Source of the DNA: Thermococcus eurythermalis
GTDB lineage: Archaea > Methanobacteriota_B > Thermococci > Thermococcales > Thermococcaceae
DNA: 64,000 nucleotides
Assembly: GCF_000769655.1 (NCBI RefSeq)
Contig: NZ_CP008887.1
Location: 186,001-250,000 of the forward strand
Reading direction: 5' to 3'
Every line of letters begins with the position of its first letter. Position 1 is the stretch's first letter. Below the pieces are notes generated by a model. It was not told the DNA's origin, made no database searches, and was given only the letters and a program-made list of their open reading frames with translations. The translations under genes were made by a program, and so were the position numbers. Positions 18,057 through 28,308 of this stretch are shown piece after piece.

Positions 18057-20707
18057 AGGTTGAGAGGCTCATAATCAAGGACTTCCGTTCGCACAAACTC
18101 ACGAAGGTCAATTTCACCAGCGGGATAAACCTGATAGTCGGCCAGAACGGTAGCGGAAAAAGCTCCCTCCTTGATGCCCTCCTGATAGGCCTGTACTGGC
18201 CCACCAAACCGAAAGACCTGAAGAAGGACGACTTCTTCAGGATAGGCGGGACATCAACTGAGATAACGGTCTTCTTCGAGAAGGACGGTGTGAAGTACCA
18301 GCTGCACAGGAACATAACAAAGGGCCTCTCCTTCGTCAAATACTGGGACGGTGAGCGGTGGCAGACCCTTGAGAGCGGGCAGAGGCAGGTCAGGGAGTGG
18401 ATGGAGAGGCTAATCCCCTACGACGTCTTCCTCAACGCAATTTACATCCGCCAGGGTGAGATTGACGCCATACTGGAAAGCGACGAGAGCAGGGAAAAGG
18501 TCGTCCGGCAGGTTCTCGGCTTAGATAAGTACGAGAACGCGTACAAAAACCTCCTTGATGTCAAAAAGGACATCGAGGCCAGGATTAAAGCCGTGGAGGA
18601 CTACCTGAAGAGCACGGAGAACATAGACTCCCTAATTGGGGAGATGGAAAAAGAGCTGACGAACACCCTCAGGGAAATAAACGGGCTCTCACCCCAGCTC
18701 CCGAACCTCAGGAAGAGGCTCGCGGAGGTTGAGGGCCGGCTGAAGGAGCTGGACAAGCTCTCTAAGGACATCAACAGCATGAGGCTCGAAGTGAAGAAGA
18801 GGGAGGGAAACGTTGGAATACTGAAGGCGAGAATAGGGGAGCTTGAGAGGAAGCTCTCCGAAATCGAGGAGCGCATCGGGGGGCTCAGAGAGAAAGTGAG
18901 AGAGGCCGAAATGCTCAGAGAGAAAGCCGAACTGTACACAAAGCTCTCCGAATTCAGAAAGCGTTATTCCGACGAGAAGGCCAGGGACGAAAAGCTCGTG
19001 GAAAGCTACAAGGCACAAATCAAGAGCATAGAAGAACGTCTGGCCGAAATAGAGGGGCTAAAATCCCGCGTTGAAGAGCTTGAAGGGAAGAAAAAAGAGC
19101 TCTCCGAGAAGCTTGAGGTGCTGAAAGAGGGCACAAAGACGTATGAAGAGGTGCGCGCGATAGAGGCCAGCCTGAGGGACAGCAGGGCAAAACTAAAGCT
19201 CTCAGAGGAGGAAATTGAAAGACTTGAAGGGAGCATTGAAGGCGCCAAAAAGAGAAAGGAAGAAATCCAGCGCAGACTGGAGGAGATAAACGGGGAAAGG
19301 GGAGCGCTGAAGAGCCAGGCGAGCGAAAAGAACAGGGCAATACTTGAGCTAAAGAAGGCCAGGGGCAAATGCCCCGTGTGCGGCAGGGAGCTCACCGAGG
19401 AGCACAGGGCGGAGCTCCTTGAGAAGTACCTAGGGGAGGTTCGGGAAATATCCAGGAAGATCAAAGAGCTCGATGCAGAGGAGAGAAAGCTCAGAGAGGA
19501 GCTCGTGGACGTCGAGAAGACGCTTAAGAGGGAGCGGGAGGTAATAGCCCAGAGAGAGCTCCTTGAGAGGGTTAAAGAGCTTGAAAGCAGGCTAAAATCC
19601 TACGACATTGAGGGCCTGAAGGCCAAGGTGGAGGAGTACGAACGGCTGAGGGGCGAGCTCGGGAAAGTCGAAGGCGAGCTGAAGAACCTCAAAGAGGAGC
19701 TTGAAAAGGCCAGAGCCCTTGAGAAAAAGAGAGATGTCCTGCAGAGAAAGCTGGAGTCCCTTGAGTCGAGGCTGGGGGAGCTTGATAACGAACTCAAGAA
19801 CCTCGGGTTCTCAAGCGTCGAGGAGCTTGATGAAAAACTGAAGGAGCTCGAACCGGACTACAGGAAGTACCTGTCCCTCAAGGGTTCGGCAGAAGAGCTG
19901 GAGAGGGAAGAGAGAAGGCTAACCCTGACCCGGAAGGAGCTCGAAAGTGCCAGAGAGAGCCTAGAAAAAGAGACCGCAGTCCTGTTGGAGCTGAGGAAAA
20001 AGCTCGAAGAGCTGGAGCGGGCCTACAACCCCGAAGAACACGAAAAAGTCAGGGAAGAGTTCACACGGCTGAGGGAGGAGCTTGCCAAGAAGGAAGAAAA
20101 GCTGAGGGGGCTTGAGGAGAAGAGAGACCAGCTCATGGAGAACATCAGAAAGCTGAAGGAAGAAAAGGAGAAGAGAAAAGAAAAAGCGAGGGAGCTTGAG
20201 AAGCTTAAAGAGGCCCGCGATAGGGTGCAGAGGCTCAGGGAGAAGGTCAAGCACTACAAGAACCTCCTCAAAGAGGGCGCCCTCGCCAAGGTTGGGGAGA
20301 TAGCGAGTGAGATATTCGAGGAACTGACGGAGGAGAAGTACTCCGGAATAACCGTTAAGGCCGAGGAAAACAAGGTCAGGCTCGGCGTTGTTTACGATGG
20401 AAAAGAGCGTGGACTCGGATTTCTGAGCGGTGGGGAGAGGATAGCGCTGGGACTGGCATTCAGGCTTGCGCTGTCCCTCTATCTGGCGGGAGAGATAAGC
20501 CTGCTCATCCTCGACGAGCCCACACCATACCTGGACGACGAGAGGAGAAGAAGACTTGTGGACATAATGCAGCGCTACCTCAGAAAGATACCGCAGGTCA
20601 TCGTGGTTTCTCACGACGAGGAGCTGAAGGACGCGGCGGACAGGGTAATACGGGTGGGCCTTGAGAACGGGGTATCAGTCCTCAGGGAAATCGAGGTGGG
20701 GGTGTGA
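18053..20707 (+). CDS. rad50: DNA double-strand-break repair ATPase Rad50
   Basis: An 884-residue SMC-like ATPase. It has a P-loop ([14 protein letters not shown]) at the N-terminus, a long heptad-rich coiled coil, a zinc hook CPVC at residues 440-443 near the middle, a returning coiled coil, then the signature [10 protein letters not shown] and Walker [13 protein letters not shown] with the D-loop. The zinc hook joins two Rad50 dimers. It overlaps mre11 and nurA at its two ends. The dense GAG/AAG coiled coil explains the many long antisense open frames here, which are not genes. Confidence 0.98.
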   Translation: MKVERLIIKDFRSHKLTKVNFTSGINLIVGQNGSGKSSLLDALLIGLYWPTKPKDLKKDDFFRIGGTSTEITVFFEKDGVKYQLHRNITKGLSFVKYWDGERWQTLESGQRQVREWMERLIPYDVFLNAIYIRQGEIDAILESDESREKVVRQVLGLDKYENAYKNLLDVKKDIEARIKAVEDYLKSTENIDSLIGEMEKELTNTLREINGLSPQLPNLRKRLAEVEGRLKELDKLSKDINSMRLEVKKREGNVGILKARIGELERKLSEIEERIGGLREKVREAEMLREKAELYTKLSEFRKRYSDEKARDEKLVESYKAQIKSIEERLAEIEGLKSRVEELEGKKKELSEKLEVLKEGTKTYEEVRAIEASLRDSRAKLKLSEEEIERLEGSIEGAKKRKEEIQRRLEEINGERGALKSQASEKNRAILELKKARGKCPVCGRELTEEHRAELLEKYLGEVREISRKIKELDAEERKLREELVDVEKTLKREREVIAQRELLERVKELESRLKSYDIEGLKAKVEEYERLRGELGKVEGELKNLKEELEKARALEKKRDVLQRKLESLESRLGELDNELKNLGFSSVEELDEKLKELEPDYRKYLSLKGSAEELEREERRLTLTRKELESARESLEKETAVLLELRKKLEELERAYNPEEHEKVREEFTRLREELAKKEEKLRGLEEKRDQLMENIRKLKEEKEKRKEKARELEKLKEARDRVQRLREKVKHYKNLLKEGALAKVGEIASEIFEELTEEKYSGITVKAEENKVRLGVVYDGKERGLGFLSGGERIALGLAFRLALSLYLAGEISLLILDEPTPYLDDERRRRLVDIMQRYLRKIPQVIVVSHDEELKDAADRVIRVGLENGVSVLREIEVGV

Positions 20708-22041
20708 GCGTGTACCGGCTTCTTGACAGGAAGAGCGTTGACAGGATAAAGGAGATGCTTGAGAGGAGCTACAAAGAGGCCGAAGGAAAGCTCAAGGACA
20801 TCGAATGGCGGGAGCTACCTGAGGAGAGGAGGCCCTGCAGGGTCTACGCAATAGACGGCAGTCAGGGGAAGCAGAGGCTCAGCGGGACGATTTTCTACGC
20901 CGTCTCAAGCTACGCCTTCGGCAACGGCCCGGCTTACAGGCTCATCTACACCAACGTAATGCTCTACAACCAAGGCATATCCGACCAGATAATAAGGCTC
21001 CAGATGGAGACCCTTGAGAACAAGCTCGGCTACCTATCGGCCGAGCTCGGTGAAGTCGACTACGTTATGATGGACGGGACGCTCACGGGTTCACTAACGA
21101 GGCCCCCGGTTTACCCGGAGAGCATCAAGGGCATAACCACCATCGAAAACGCCCTTGGGAGAAACAAACTGGAAGAGCTCGTCAAAGCCTTCGTTGAGCT
21201 CCTCGACGAGCACTACGAGAAGCTGGGGGAGGAGCTCAGGGAGAAGCATAAGGTAAACCAGGGAGTCATTCTTGCAGACGAGAGGCTGGAGGACTTTGAA
21301 GAGTTTTACAAGGCAATGGAGGGCTTCAAAGGGCGCTCCCTTGATGCGACCTTACCGAGAAGGGTCGTCCTTACGAGGAAAACCCTCGATGCCTACCTCA
21401 AGGGGGAAAAAGGCGCTGAGGAGATATTCCAGGAGATACTCAACGAGTACAGCGAAGAAAAGGAGCTGAGCCTTGACGACGCGCGCAATGCCGTCCACGT
21501 TGTCCTCGGCTACCTGGAGTACCTCTACTCTCTGGAAAAGCTCCTTCAGAAAAACCTCGTCTACGTCGCCAAGAGCTTCTACAACAGAAAGATAACCCAG
21601 AAGCTTGGACTTGACATCGTAGACGTCCCCTACCTCGACGCTTACCTGAGGCAGAAATACGGGGAGGAAAAAACCGGGTACTACATCATAACCCAGGGGG
21701 GCACCCCGATAAGCCACAGGATGCCCAAGATACTAAGGAAGTACTTCCCGACCGTCGAGGACTATATCGAGAGGGGCGTTCCGATGGCCTACATAAGGAC
21801 TATGCGCGGTGGGGTCATTTACCTCCTCCAGAGCAACAGAAAAATAACCGACGACCTCTTGGCTGAAATACTCTGGCACGAGAGCAACGGCTACTTCAGG
21901 CCGCTCCAGAGGGCCCATGAGGGCGTTAAAATCGAGAAAAAGGCCTTTGAAGCTGAGCTGAGGGCGCTTCTCAACATCATCAAGGCCGAGAACCCGGAGC
22001 TGAGGGCCTTCCTCAAGTACGGACGCTCACCCCTTGAATAA
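20704..22041 (+). CDS. nurA: DNA end-resection nuclease NurA
   Basis: A 445-residue NurA-family 5'-3' nuclease, partner of HerA. The first metal-binding acid is in [10 protein letters not shown] and a second is in DYVMMDGT; the conserved C-terminal region carries YFRPLQRAH. Start GTG 20704 overlaps the rad50 TGA and has GAGGTG at 20693-20698. It is the last gene of the four-gene resection operon, an arrangement typical of hyperthermophilic archaea. Confidence 0.95.
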   Translation: MSVYRLLDRKSVDRIKEMLERSYKEAEGKLKDIEWRELPEERRPCRVYAIDGSQGKQRLSGTIFYAVSSYAFGNGPAYRLIYTNVMLYNQGISDQIIRLQMETLENKLGYLSAELGEVDYVMMDGTLTGSLTRPPVYPESIKGITTIENALGRNKLEELVKAFVELLDEHYEKLGEELREKHKVNQGVILADERLEDFEEFYKAMEGFKGRSLDATLPRRVVLTRKTLDAYLKGEKGAEEIFQEILNEYSEEKELSLDDARNAVHVVLGYLEYLYSLEKLLQKNLVYVAKSFYNRKITQKLGLDIVDVPYLDAYLRQKYGEEKTGYYIITQGGTPISHRMPKILRKYFPTVEDYIERGVPMAYIRTMRGGVIYLLQSNRKITDDLLAEILWHESNGYFRPLQRAHEGVKIEKKAFEAELRALLNIIKAENPELRAFLKYGRSPLE

Positions 22042-22077
22042 CATCAGCTTTAAAAGGCTGGACAAAAACTCCACCAC

Positions 22078-23163
22078 ATGCGGAAATGGCTCCCGGCCCT
22101 GCTCGCCCTTTCAATCACCTCAATTTTCCTCGGCGTTTACTTCGGCCCGGTTAGCCTGGGCCTTCACGACGTCACAGAGAGCGTAACCTATGGCCTGAAA
22201 ACGACCCTCGGAAACGGGCTATCCTGGATTCTAGAGGGGCTCGCCGAGGTCACCCACTCCCAGACCCTTGAGGAGGTTTCCAGGTCAATAGCCGAGCGCG
22301 TCTCAGGCCAGCCCCCAAGGTACTTCACAATAGTGTGGCAGATTCGCATGCCCGAAGTCCTCTTGGCATATCTCGTCGGCCTCGCCCTCGCATCGGCCGG
22401 CGTCACGAGCCAGGCCCTCTTCCGAAACCCCCTCGCCGACCCGTACATAATAGGCATAAGCTCCGGCGCGGCCCTAGGCTCCGCCATCGCAACGCTGGTT
22501 AACCCCACTTACATGGCGCCCTTCGCTCTGGTGTTCGCATTCCTCTCTGTCTTCATAGTCTACACGATAGCGAGAACCAACGGAACCGTCCCGGTAGATA
22601 CGCTCCTCCTCGCGGGGATTGCCTACGGCTTCCTGGCAAACGCTGTGACGTGGTACATCTACGTGACGCACCCCCACGAGAGCACCCTGAGCTGGATGTG
22701 GTTGCTTGGGAGCTTCAACGGGAGCACGTGGCGGGACGTAGGGGTGATGCTCGTCGTCTCGACCCTTGGAGTCCTCTTCCTCACCTGGCGCTGGCGCGAG
22801 CTGAACCTAATCCTCCTCGGAGAGGAGAGCATAGCGCTCGGCCTCGACCTGCACCTCTACAGAAAGGTTTTCCTCGGGGTTATAGCGACGCTGACTGCGT
22901 TCGCCGTCTACACTTCCGGGATAATAGGCTTCGTGGGCCTCGTGAGCCCCCACATAATGCGCCTGCTCCTCGGCCCGAACCACAGGGAGCTGACGCCCGC
23001 AACGGCGCTCTTCGGCGGAGTCCTCCTCGTCACGGCAGACCTGCTGGCCAGAACAGTCGCAAAGCCAACGGTCATCCCGGTCGGCGTAGTGACCGCCCTA
23101 ATGGGCGCACCGTTCTTCCTCTACCTTCTGATGAGGCACAAGAGGGGTGAGCTGATTGCTTGA
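22078..23163 (+). CDS. btuC: FecCD/BtuC-type ABC transporter permease
   Basis: A 361-residue integral membrane protein with about ten hydrophobic segments. FecCD motifs are visible: QIRMPEVLLAYLVGLALASAGVTSQALFRNPLADPYIIGISSGA, given here only as landmarks over residues 89-132, and GLVSPHIMRLLLG near the C-terminus. It imports cobalamin or iron-siderophore-type substrates. A TATA box (CTTTAAAAG, 22049-22057) lies about 25 bp before ATG 22078, so the message is leaderless. It is co-transcribed with the ATPase that follows. No substrate-binding protein is nearby. The CobO/CobA gene at 63648 makes cobalamin/cobinamide a reasonable guess for the substrate, but iron is not excluded. Confidence 0.9.
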   Translation: MRKWLPALLALSITSIFLGVYFGPVSLGLHDVTESVTYGLKTTLGNGLSWILEGLAEVTHSQTLEEVSRSIAERVSGQPPRYFTIVWQIRMPEVLLAYLVGLALASAGVTSQALFRNPLADPYIIGISSGAALGSAIATLVNPTYMAPFALVFAFLSVFIVYTIARTNGTVPVDTLLLAGIAYGFLANAVTWYIYVTHPHESTLSWMWLLGSFNGSTWRDVGVMLVVSTLGVLFLTWRWRELNLILLGEESIALGLDLHLYRKVFLGVIATLTAFAVYTSGIIGFVGLVSPHIMRLLLGPNHRELTPATALFGGVLLVTADLLARTVAKPTVIPVGVVTALMGAPFFLYLLMRHKRGELIA

Positions 23164-23878
23164 GGCGAGGGTCTCGTTCGCCTACGGCGAGAGGGAAGTC
23201 CTGAAGAATGTCGAACTGAGCGCGAAGAGGGGCGAACTGCTCGCTGTAATCGGGCCGAACGGTGCCGGTAAGAGCACCCTGTTGAAGTGCCTCGTCGGTA
23301 TTCTAAGACCTATTGGTACAGTAAAGCTGGACGGCCTCGAGCTGACAGGGCTTAAACCCGCCGAAAGGGCCAGGCTGATAACCTACGTGCCCCAGAGCTC
23401 TCTGCCGCAGTTCGCCTTTACCGTCGAGGAGTTCGTGGAGATGGGGGCGTACATAACGAGGGGGAGCGTCGAGGAGGCCCTCAAACGGGTTGGCCTCTGG
23501 GAGAAGCGGAGTGACAGGATAACGAGCCTCAGCGGCGGAGAGTTCCAGCTCGCCCTCATAGCGAGGGCTTTGGCACAGGGCAGTAAGGCCATTCTCCTCG
23601 ACGAGCCCACGAGCCACCTCGACATCAACCACGCCCTCGACGTCATGGAGCTCCTCAACGAGCTCAAAAGGGAGAAGATAATCATCGCCGTCCTCCACGA
23701 CCTCAACCTCGCGTTGAGCTACGCCGACAGGGTTCTTGTCCTGAAGGGCGGAAAGAAGGCCTGGGAAGGGCCGTCGAAAAAGCTCAAGGCCCAAATCATC
23801 GAGGAGGTCTACGGGATACGGGCGAGAATCCTCGAGGTCGAGGGGAAGAGGCTCATCGTCGCCTGGCCGGAGGGCTAA
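23156..23878 (+). CDS. btuD: ABC transporter ATP-binding protein (FecE/BtuD type)
   Basis: A 240-residue ATPase. It has Walker A GPNGAGKST, a Q-loop in VPQSS, signature LSGGEFQLALIARAL, Walker B AILLDEPTSHLD and the switch His in VLHDLN. Start TTG 23156 overlaps the permease stop by 8 nt and has GGGGTGA upstream. It energises the permease encoded just before it. Length and motifs are complete. Confidence 0.92.
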   Translation: MLEARVSFAYGEREVLKNVELSAKRGELLAVIGPNGAGKSTLLKCLVGILRPIGTVKLDGLELTGLKPAERARLITYVPQSSLPQFAFTVEEFVEMGAYITRGSVEEALKRVGLWEKRSDRITSLSGGEFQLALIARALAQGSKAILLDEPTSHLDINHALDVMELLNELKREKIIIAVLHDLNLALSYADRVLVLKGGKKAWEGPSKKLKAQIIEEVYGIRARILEVEGKRLIVAWPEG

Positions 23879-23888
23879 GGTTTAAAAC
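23879..23888 (+). promoter_or_regulatory. TATA box of psmB
   Basis: GGTTTAAAAC lies 33-42 bp before GTG 23921; a GGTGAG ribosome binding site at 23910-23915 would sit at the very 5' end of the transcript. Confidence 0.55.
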
Positions 23889-23920
23889 TCTGGCGCGTTT
23901 CTTAGTTTAGGTGAGAGAAA

Positions 23921-24520
23921 GTGGAGAAGAAGACCGGAACAACAACGGTGGGAATAAAGGCCAAGGATGGCGTTGTTCTTGCAGCTGATACGCAGGCCTC
24001 ACTTGACCACATGGTCGAGACCCTGAACATCAAGAAGATAATCCCGATAACCGACAGGATAGCGATAACCACCGCTGGAAGCGTCGGCGACGTTCAGGCC
24101 CTGGCGAGGATGCTCGAAGCCGAGGCCAGGTACTACCAGTTCACGTGGGGAAGGCCAATGACCGCCAAGGCGATGGCGCATCTGCTCAGCAACATCCTCA
24201 ACGAGAACAAGTGGTTCCCCTACATGGTGCAGATTATCATAGGCGGCTACGTTGAGGAGCCCACTTTGGCGAACCTCGACCCGCTGGGCGGCCTCATCTT
24301 CGACGACTACACGGCGACCGGCTCGGGAAGCCCCTTCGCAATAGCGGTCCTTGAAGAGGGCTTCAGGAAGGACATGAGCATCGAAGAAGCCAAGGAGCTC
24401 GCCATCAGGGCCGTCAGAACCGCAGGAAAGCGCGACGTCTACACCGGCAACAGGAAGGTTCAGGTCGTCGTCATAACCAAGGACGGCATGAAGGAGGAGT
24501 TCGTCGAGTTCAAGGAGTGA
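23921..24520 (+). CDS. psmB: Proteasome subunit beta
   Basis: A 199-residue N-terminal-nucleophile hydrolase of the 20S proteasome. A six-residue propeptide (MEKKTG) precedes the catalytic Thr of TTTVGIK. The active-site Asp (AADTQAS) and Lys (NIKKI) are conserved, along with the Ser-Gly stretch ATGSGSPFA, so the subunit should be catalytically active after self-processing. Start GTG 23921. Many Thermococcales have two beta subunits; this is one of them. A short perfect dyad (ACCGTT/AACGGT) follows directly after the stop. Confidence 0.96.
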   Translation: MEKKTGTTTVGIKAKDGVVLAADTQASLDHMVETLNIKKIIPITDRIAITTAGSVGDVQALARMLEAEARYYQFTWGRPMTAKAMAHLLSNILNENKWFPYMVQIIIGGYVEEPTLANLDPLGGLIFDDYTATGSGSPFAIAVLEEGFRKDMSIEEAKELAIRAVRTAGKRDVYTGNRKVQVVVITKDGMKEEFVEFKE

Positions 24521-24574
24521 ACCGTTCAACGGTTGCACCAAAGCTCTTTTTAATTCTCTTTTTGAGTTGGTAAC

Positions 24575-25678
24575 ATGCGGAACCTCCCAGAAAAGCTGGC
24601 GGTTCTGGGGCTGATACTCATTCTCGTTTCGGCCCTCTACGCGGCCGAGAGGTTAATTGCCGAACCGGGCACGGTTCTTGAGGAAGTTGACGAAATCCTC
24701 CACCAGGTTCAGGAGATACGAAACCTCACGTTCAAGGAGTGGCCCAGGATAGTTGTCATCACGAAGAGCGAGGCCCTGAGCATGTGGAAGCCCGGCGAGA
24801 CGGACGTCGAGAGGCTAAGGATAGAAGAGCTGACATATAAGATGACGCTCCTTCTCCCCCCTGACTACCAGTACATCAAGGAAGAGACCGAGAGAAAGGC
24901 CAGCTGGATAGCCGCCACCGTTGGGGACACCATCTACATCATCAGGGAAAACTTCATGGAAAACCCTGACATCGCCCGGAGAACGATAGCCCACGAGAGC
25001 GTCCACGTGCTCCAGAAACAGTGGTTCGATGCGAAGTACAGGGCAGACACCTACGACGGCACCATAGCGGTTCAGTCACTCATCGAGGGCGACGCAGACC
25101 TCGTCGCCGACCTCTACTGCGAGAGGAACGGGATTCCGATTCACAAGATACGCTCGCTGAGCGGCAATCCACTCACGGACCTTCACATCTTCCCCTACGT
25201 CTTCGGCGACCGCTTCGTGAGGTACCTCTACGAGAAAGGTAGCTGGGAACTTGTTAACGAGGCGTACAGCCGCTATCCGGTCTCGGCGCAACAGGTCATG
25301 CACCCGGAGCTGTACCTCGAAAACGTCACCCCCCTCAACGTCACCCTGAGCGCACCGCCCGGTTCCAGAGTCCTAAAAGAGGACAGGCTAGGTGCGTATT
25401 ACGTCTACATCCTCCTCCTGGACGTCGCGGGGCTGGACAACGAGGCCGCCTGGAGCGTCTCGACCGCCTGGCTCGGCGACAGGCTGGTTCTCACGGTCAA
25501 CGGGACTGACTACGTGCTCCTCTGGAAGGTGGAGTTCTCGGACGAGAGGGCTTCAGAAACATTCGCCGAAACCCTCAAGAAGCTTGCCCGGGAAAACAGC
25601 TATGCACACTTCACTATAACCCGTGATGGAAACACCGTGCTCCTTAAAGCTGTAAGGAGGGTCAGAATTGAAACTTAG
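24575..25678 (+). CDS. Membrane-anchored putative zinc metallopeptidase
   Basis: A 367-residue protein with one N-terminal membrane segment (LAVLGLILILVSALYAA) and an extracytoplasmic domain. A HExxH motif occurs in IAHESVHVLQ near residues 138-147, and a downstream Glu in SLIEGDADLVADLY, about 30 residues later, fits a third zinc ligand of the gluzincin type. I do not recognise the family beyond this. The start ATG is about 25 bp after a TATA-like TTTTTAATTC, so it is probably leaderless. It overlaps the threonine synthase start by 11 nt, which may only reflect operon packing. Confidence 0.6.
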   Translation: MRNLPEKLAVLGLILILVSALYAAERLIAEPGTVLEEVDEILHQVQEIRNLTFKEWPRIVVITKSEALSMWKPGETDVERLRIEELTYKMTLLLPPDYQYIKEETERKASWIAATVGDTIYIIRENFMENPDIARRTIAHESVHVLQKQWFDAKYRADTYDGTIAVQSLIEGDADLVADLYCERNGIPIHKIRSLSGNPLTDLHIFPYVFGDRFVRYLYEKGSWELVNEAYSRYPVSAQQVMHPELYLENVTPLNVTLSAPPGSRVLKEDRLGAYYVYILLLDVAGLDNEAAWSVSTAWLGDRLVLTVNGTDYVLLWKVEFSDERASETFAETLKKLARENSYAHFTITRDGNTVLLKAVRRVRIET

Positions 25679-26798
25679 GTGTCCACTCTGTGGTAGGGAG
25701 TACAGTGAGCCAGTCCAAAGATGTGAGTGCGGTGAACCGGTTGAGTTCGAGACATTTCACGGCGAGCCGTACATCGGAAAGAGCGTCTGGGAGCGCTTTT
25801 ACGACTTCTGGCCCGTTGAGCCCGTGCTGGAGTTCTCCCTCGGCGAGGGCGACACGCCTCTGGTTAAGTCGAGGCTCGGCGAAGAGCTTGGAATAAAGCT
25901 CTACCTCAAGAACGAGACCGTGAACCCGACGTGGAGCTTCAAGGACAGGGGCACTTTTCTGGCGATGAGCTACGCACTCAAAGCAGGCTATAGGACAGTT
26001 GGAACTGTCTCAACTGGGAACATGGCGGCGAGCGTCTCGGCCTACGCCTCCCGCTTCGGGCTGAAGGCGAAGATTCTCGTCTCAGAGAGCGCTAGCGAAG
26101 AGAAGCTGAAGGCTGTCGGCGCTTACGGCGGGGACGTCATCAGGGTTCACGGCGACTACGGAAGGCTCTACTTCGAGAGCCTGAAGCTGGGAGAAAAGCT
26201 CGGCGTCTATTTCATCAACTCGGACAACCCCTTCCGAATCGAGGGCTACAAGGGAATAGCCTTTGAGATAGCGGAAGAGGTAAGCCCGGACTACGTTTTA
26301 ATCCCCACCAGCTCCGGCGGGCTCTTCAGGGGAGTGGCGAAGGGCTTCATCGAGCTTTACGAGAGCGGGCTGATTGATAACTTACCAAAGCTGATTGCGG
26401 TCCAGGCGGAGGGTTGTTCGCCGATATGCAGGGCATTCCACGAAGGAGAGGAGAAAGTGGAGCGCTTTGAGAACCCGAAGACGATAGCAAAGGCCATAGC
26501 CAATCCCTACCCGCCAAGCGGGAACGCGGTTCTGAAACTCCTCAGGGAGTTTGGCTGGGAGTGCGTTGCCGTTTCGGACGAGGGAATAAGGAAAGCTCAG
26601 GAAAGGCTCGCCCGCGAGGGCCTCTTTGTCCAGCCCGCGAGCGCTACGGGAATTGCCGCGCTTGAGAAGCTCGACCTCCCTGAGGGAGCAAAGGTCGTCT
26701 CGATTCTCACTGGCTCGGGTTTGAGAACGCTGAAGGAGGCCCAGACCGGAAAGGTAATGGAGTGCCCGCTCGAAGGACTTGAAAAGTGTTTGAGGTGA
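25668..26798 (+). CDS. thrC: Threonine synthase
   Basis: A 376-residue PLP enzyme converting O-phosphohomoserine to threonine. It starts at TTG 25668 after AAGGAGGGTC. A small zinc ribbon at the N-terminus (CPLCGREY...CECG) is typical of archaeal ThrC. The PLP lysine is in WSFKDRG, the phosphate loop is TSSGG, and VSTGN recognises the cofactor. It overlaps the upstream peptidase gene and the following LigB-like gene is a few nt downstream, so these may be co-transcribed. Confidence 0.88.
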   Translation: MKLRCPLCGREYSEPVQRCECGEPVEFETFHGEPYIGKSVWERFYDFWPVEPVLEFSLGEGDTPLVKSRLGEELGIKLYLKNETVNPTWSFKDRGTFLAMSYALKAGYRTVGTVSTGNMAASVSAYASRFGLKAKILVSESASEEKLKAVGAYGGDVIRVHGDYGRLYFESLKLGEKLGVYFINSDNPFRIEGYKGIAFEIAEEVSPDYVLIPTSSGGLFRGVAKGFIELYESGLIDNLPKLIAVQAEGCSPICRAFHEGEEKVERFENPKTIAKAIANPYPPSGNAVLKLLREFGWECVAVSDEGIRKAQERLAREGLFVQPASATGIAALEKLDLPEGAKVVSILTGSGLRTLKEAQTGKVMECPLEGLEKCLR

Positions 26799-26803
26799 TT
26801 GAA

Positions 26804-27589
26804 ATGCTAGTTGGAATCGGCCTGATGCCCCACGGGAACCCGGTTCTTGAGCCGCCCGACGAGGAAACGGAGAGGCTCGCGGAGGTGCTGAGGAGAATCG
26901 GCGAGGAGTTCAGGAATGTGGACTCCTACGTTTTGATAAGCCCGCACAACGTGAGGATGAGCGACCACCTCGGCGTGGTTATGGCGGAGCACCTAGTTTC
27001 ATGGCTCGGCTTCGAGGGGAAGGAACTGCCCGGCGAGTGGAAAACAGACAGGGAGCTGGCTGAGGAAATATACCGCGCCGAGAAGGACGCCGGAATGCCC
27101 GTAGTTGACCTGAACTTTGCATCGGCAAGAGGGGAATACTCGCGCTGGCCGCTGAGCTGGGGAGAGCTTATACCACTGCAGTTCCTTGAGAAGAAACCGC
27201 TCGTCCTGATAACGCCATCTAGGGGAGTGAGCAGGGAGACCCTCGTAAGGTTCGGTGAAGTCCTCGGCGAAGTCCTCGAAAAAGATAACAAGAAAATCGC
27301 CCTGATAATCAGCGCCGACCATGGACACGGACACGACGAAAACGGCCCCTACGGAAAGGTGAAGGAAAGCGAGGAGTACGACAGGTTGATAATGGAGCTG
27401 ATAAACGGAGACCGCCTTGAGGAGCTCCCAGAGGTTCCCGAGGAGCTCGTTAGGAAGGCCCTCGTGGACAGCTACTGGCAGATGCTTATAATGCTCGGGA
27501 CTATGAAGAAAGCGGAGTTCGAGCTGAAAGCTTCGGCGTACGCCTGTCCGACCTACTTCGGCATGGCAGGGGCGCTGTGGGTGAGGTAG
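26804..27589 (+). CDS. Class III extradiol dioxygenase subunit B-like protein (LigB family)
   Basis: A 261-residue LigB-fold protein. Candidate metal-site His residues occur in GLMPHGN, ISPHNVR and SADHGHGHDENG. Start ATG 26804 is preferred over the GTG 18 nt earlier, since GAGGTGATT precedes it. Members of this superfamily include ring-cleaving dioxygenases and MEMO-like proteins; a hyperthermophilic fermenter is unlikely to cleave catechols aerobically, so the real substrate is unknown. It sits immediately after threonine synthase. Confidence 0.65.
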   Translation: MLVGIGLMPHGNPVLEPPDEETERLAEVLRRIGEEFRNVDSYVLISPHNVRMSDHLGVVMAEHLVSWLGFEGKELPGEWKTDRELAEEIYRAEKDAGMPVVDLNFASARGEYSRWPLSWGELIPLQFLEKKPLVLITPSRGVSRETLVRFGEVLGEVLEKDNKKIALIISADHGHGHDENGPYGKVKESEEYDRLIMELINGDRLEELPEVPEELVRKALVDSYWQMLIMLGTMKKAEFELKASAYACPTYFGMAGALWVR

Positions 27590-27683
27590 CCTGCACCAGA
27601 GTTCTCTCGTAATCTACACTTTCCGTTTTTAGCCCTAAAAAAGGGTTATTAGGAATCACCACGTACCTATTGAAGGTGTTCTC

Positions 27684-28120
27684 ATGAAAAAGCTCGAAGA
27701 AATCGCCAAGGAACTGGGGGCCGAGATTCTTAAGATTGGAAGGCCCGTCAAGACCGTCGAACAGGCCACAAGGGAGACGGGCGTTTCCAAAAAGCAGGCC
27801 ATAAAGTCGCTCGTTATCGTAAGCGAGAGCGGGCCCCTCCTCGTCATAGTGGACGGCGAGTCGAGGGTCAGCATGTCAAAACTTGAAAAAAGTTCGGAAA
27901 GTGCAGGTTCGCCAGGCCAAGGGAAGTCAAAGAGCTCACCGGCTATGATGTCGGAGGCGTCCCTCCAGTTGGCGTTCCCCTCAAGACGGTAGTCGACCCG
28001 AAGGTTCTGGAAAACGAGTACGTTATCGGCGGTGGCGGCACCACTGAGAGGTTTCTGAGGATAAAGCCAGAGAAGATAGCCGAGTACCAGAAAGCAGAGA
28101 TTCTTGACGTGAGCGAGTAG
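27684..28120 (+). pseudogene. YbaK/aminoacyl-tRNA deacylase-like protein, frameshifted
   Basis: The first 69 codons read as a YbaK/ProX domain (ESGPLLVIVDGESRVS). The frame then breaks and the rest of the domain continues in another frame (FARPREVKELTGYDVGG, then GVPLKTVVDPKVL) to a TAG at 28118-28120. One missing A in the A6 run at 27886-27891 explains the break: adding it gives a 145-residue protein of normal length. YbaK-type proteins hydrolyse mischarged aminoacyl-tRNA. Because both halves keep good coding character the break is very recent or a sequencing indel. Confidence 0.8.
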
Positions 28121-28249
28121 TGCGGAATGTCCATAGACACCCTGACAGGCCAACCGGTGATTATCCAGTCCTATCTGAAGACTTTTCAATGTTTAAATGT
28201 CCACATCGAATAAACCCCACAGAAAGCTTTCACTATTCAACGAAAACCG

Positions 28250-28257
28250 TTATAAAT
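28250..28257 (+). promoter_or_regulatory. TATA box of cpgS
   Basis: TTATAAAT about 52-59 bp before ATG 28309; GAGGTGGTC at 28296-28304 is the ribosome binding site. Confidence 0.55.
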
Positions 28258-28308
28258 GCCAAAAGCGATACACTAATGCCGAATTAAAAGCTTTTGAGGT
28301 GGTCAAAA

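Noticed and set aside
28121-28200. Possible C/D sRNA after the YbaK gene (CTGA, GTGATTA, CTGA)
   Set aside because: The first C box is missing, C' is degenerate and the D'-C' gap is 10 nt; too weak to annotate.
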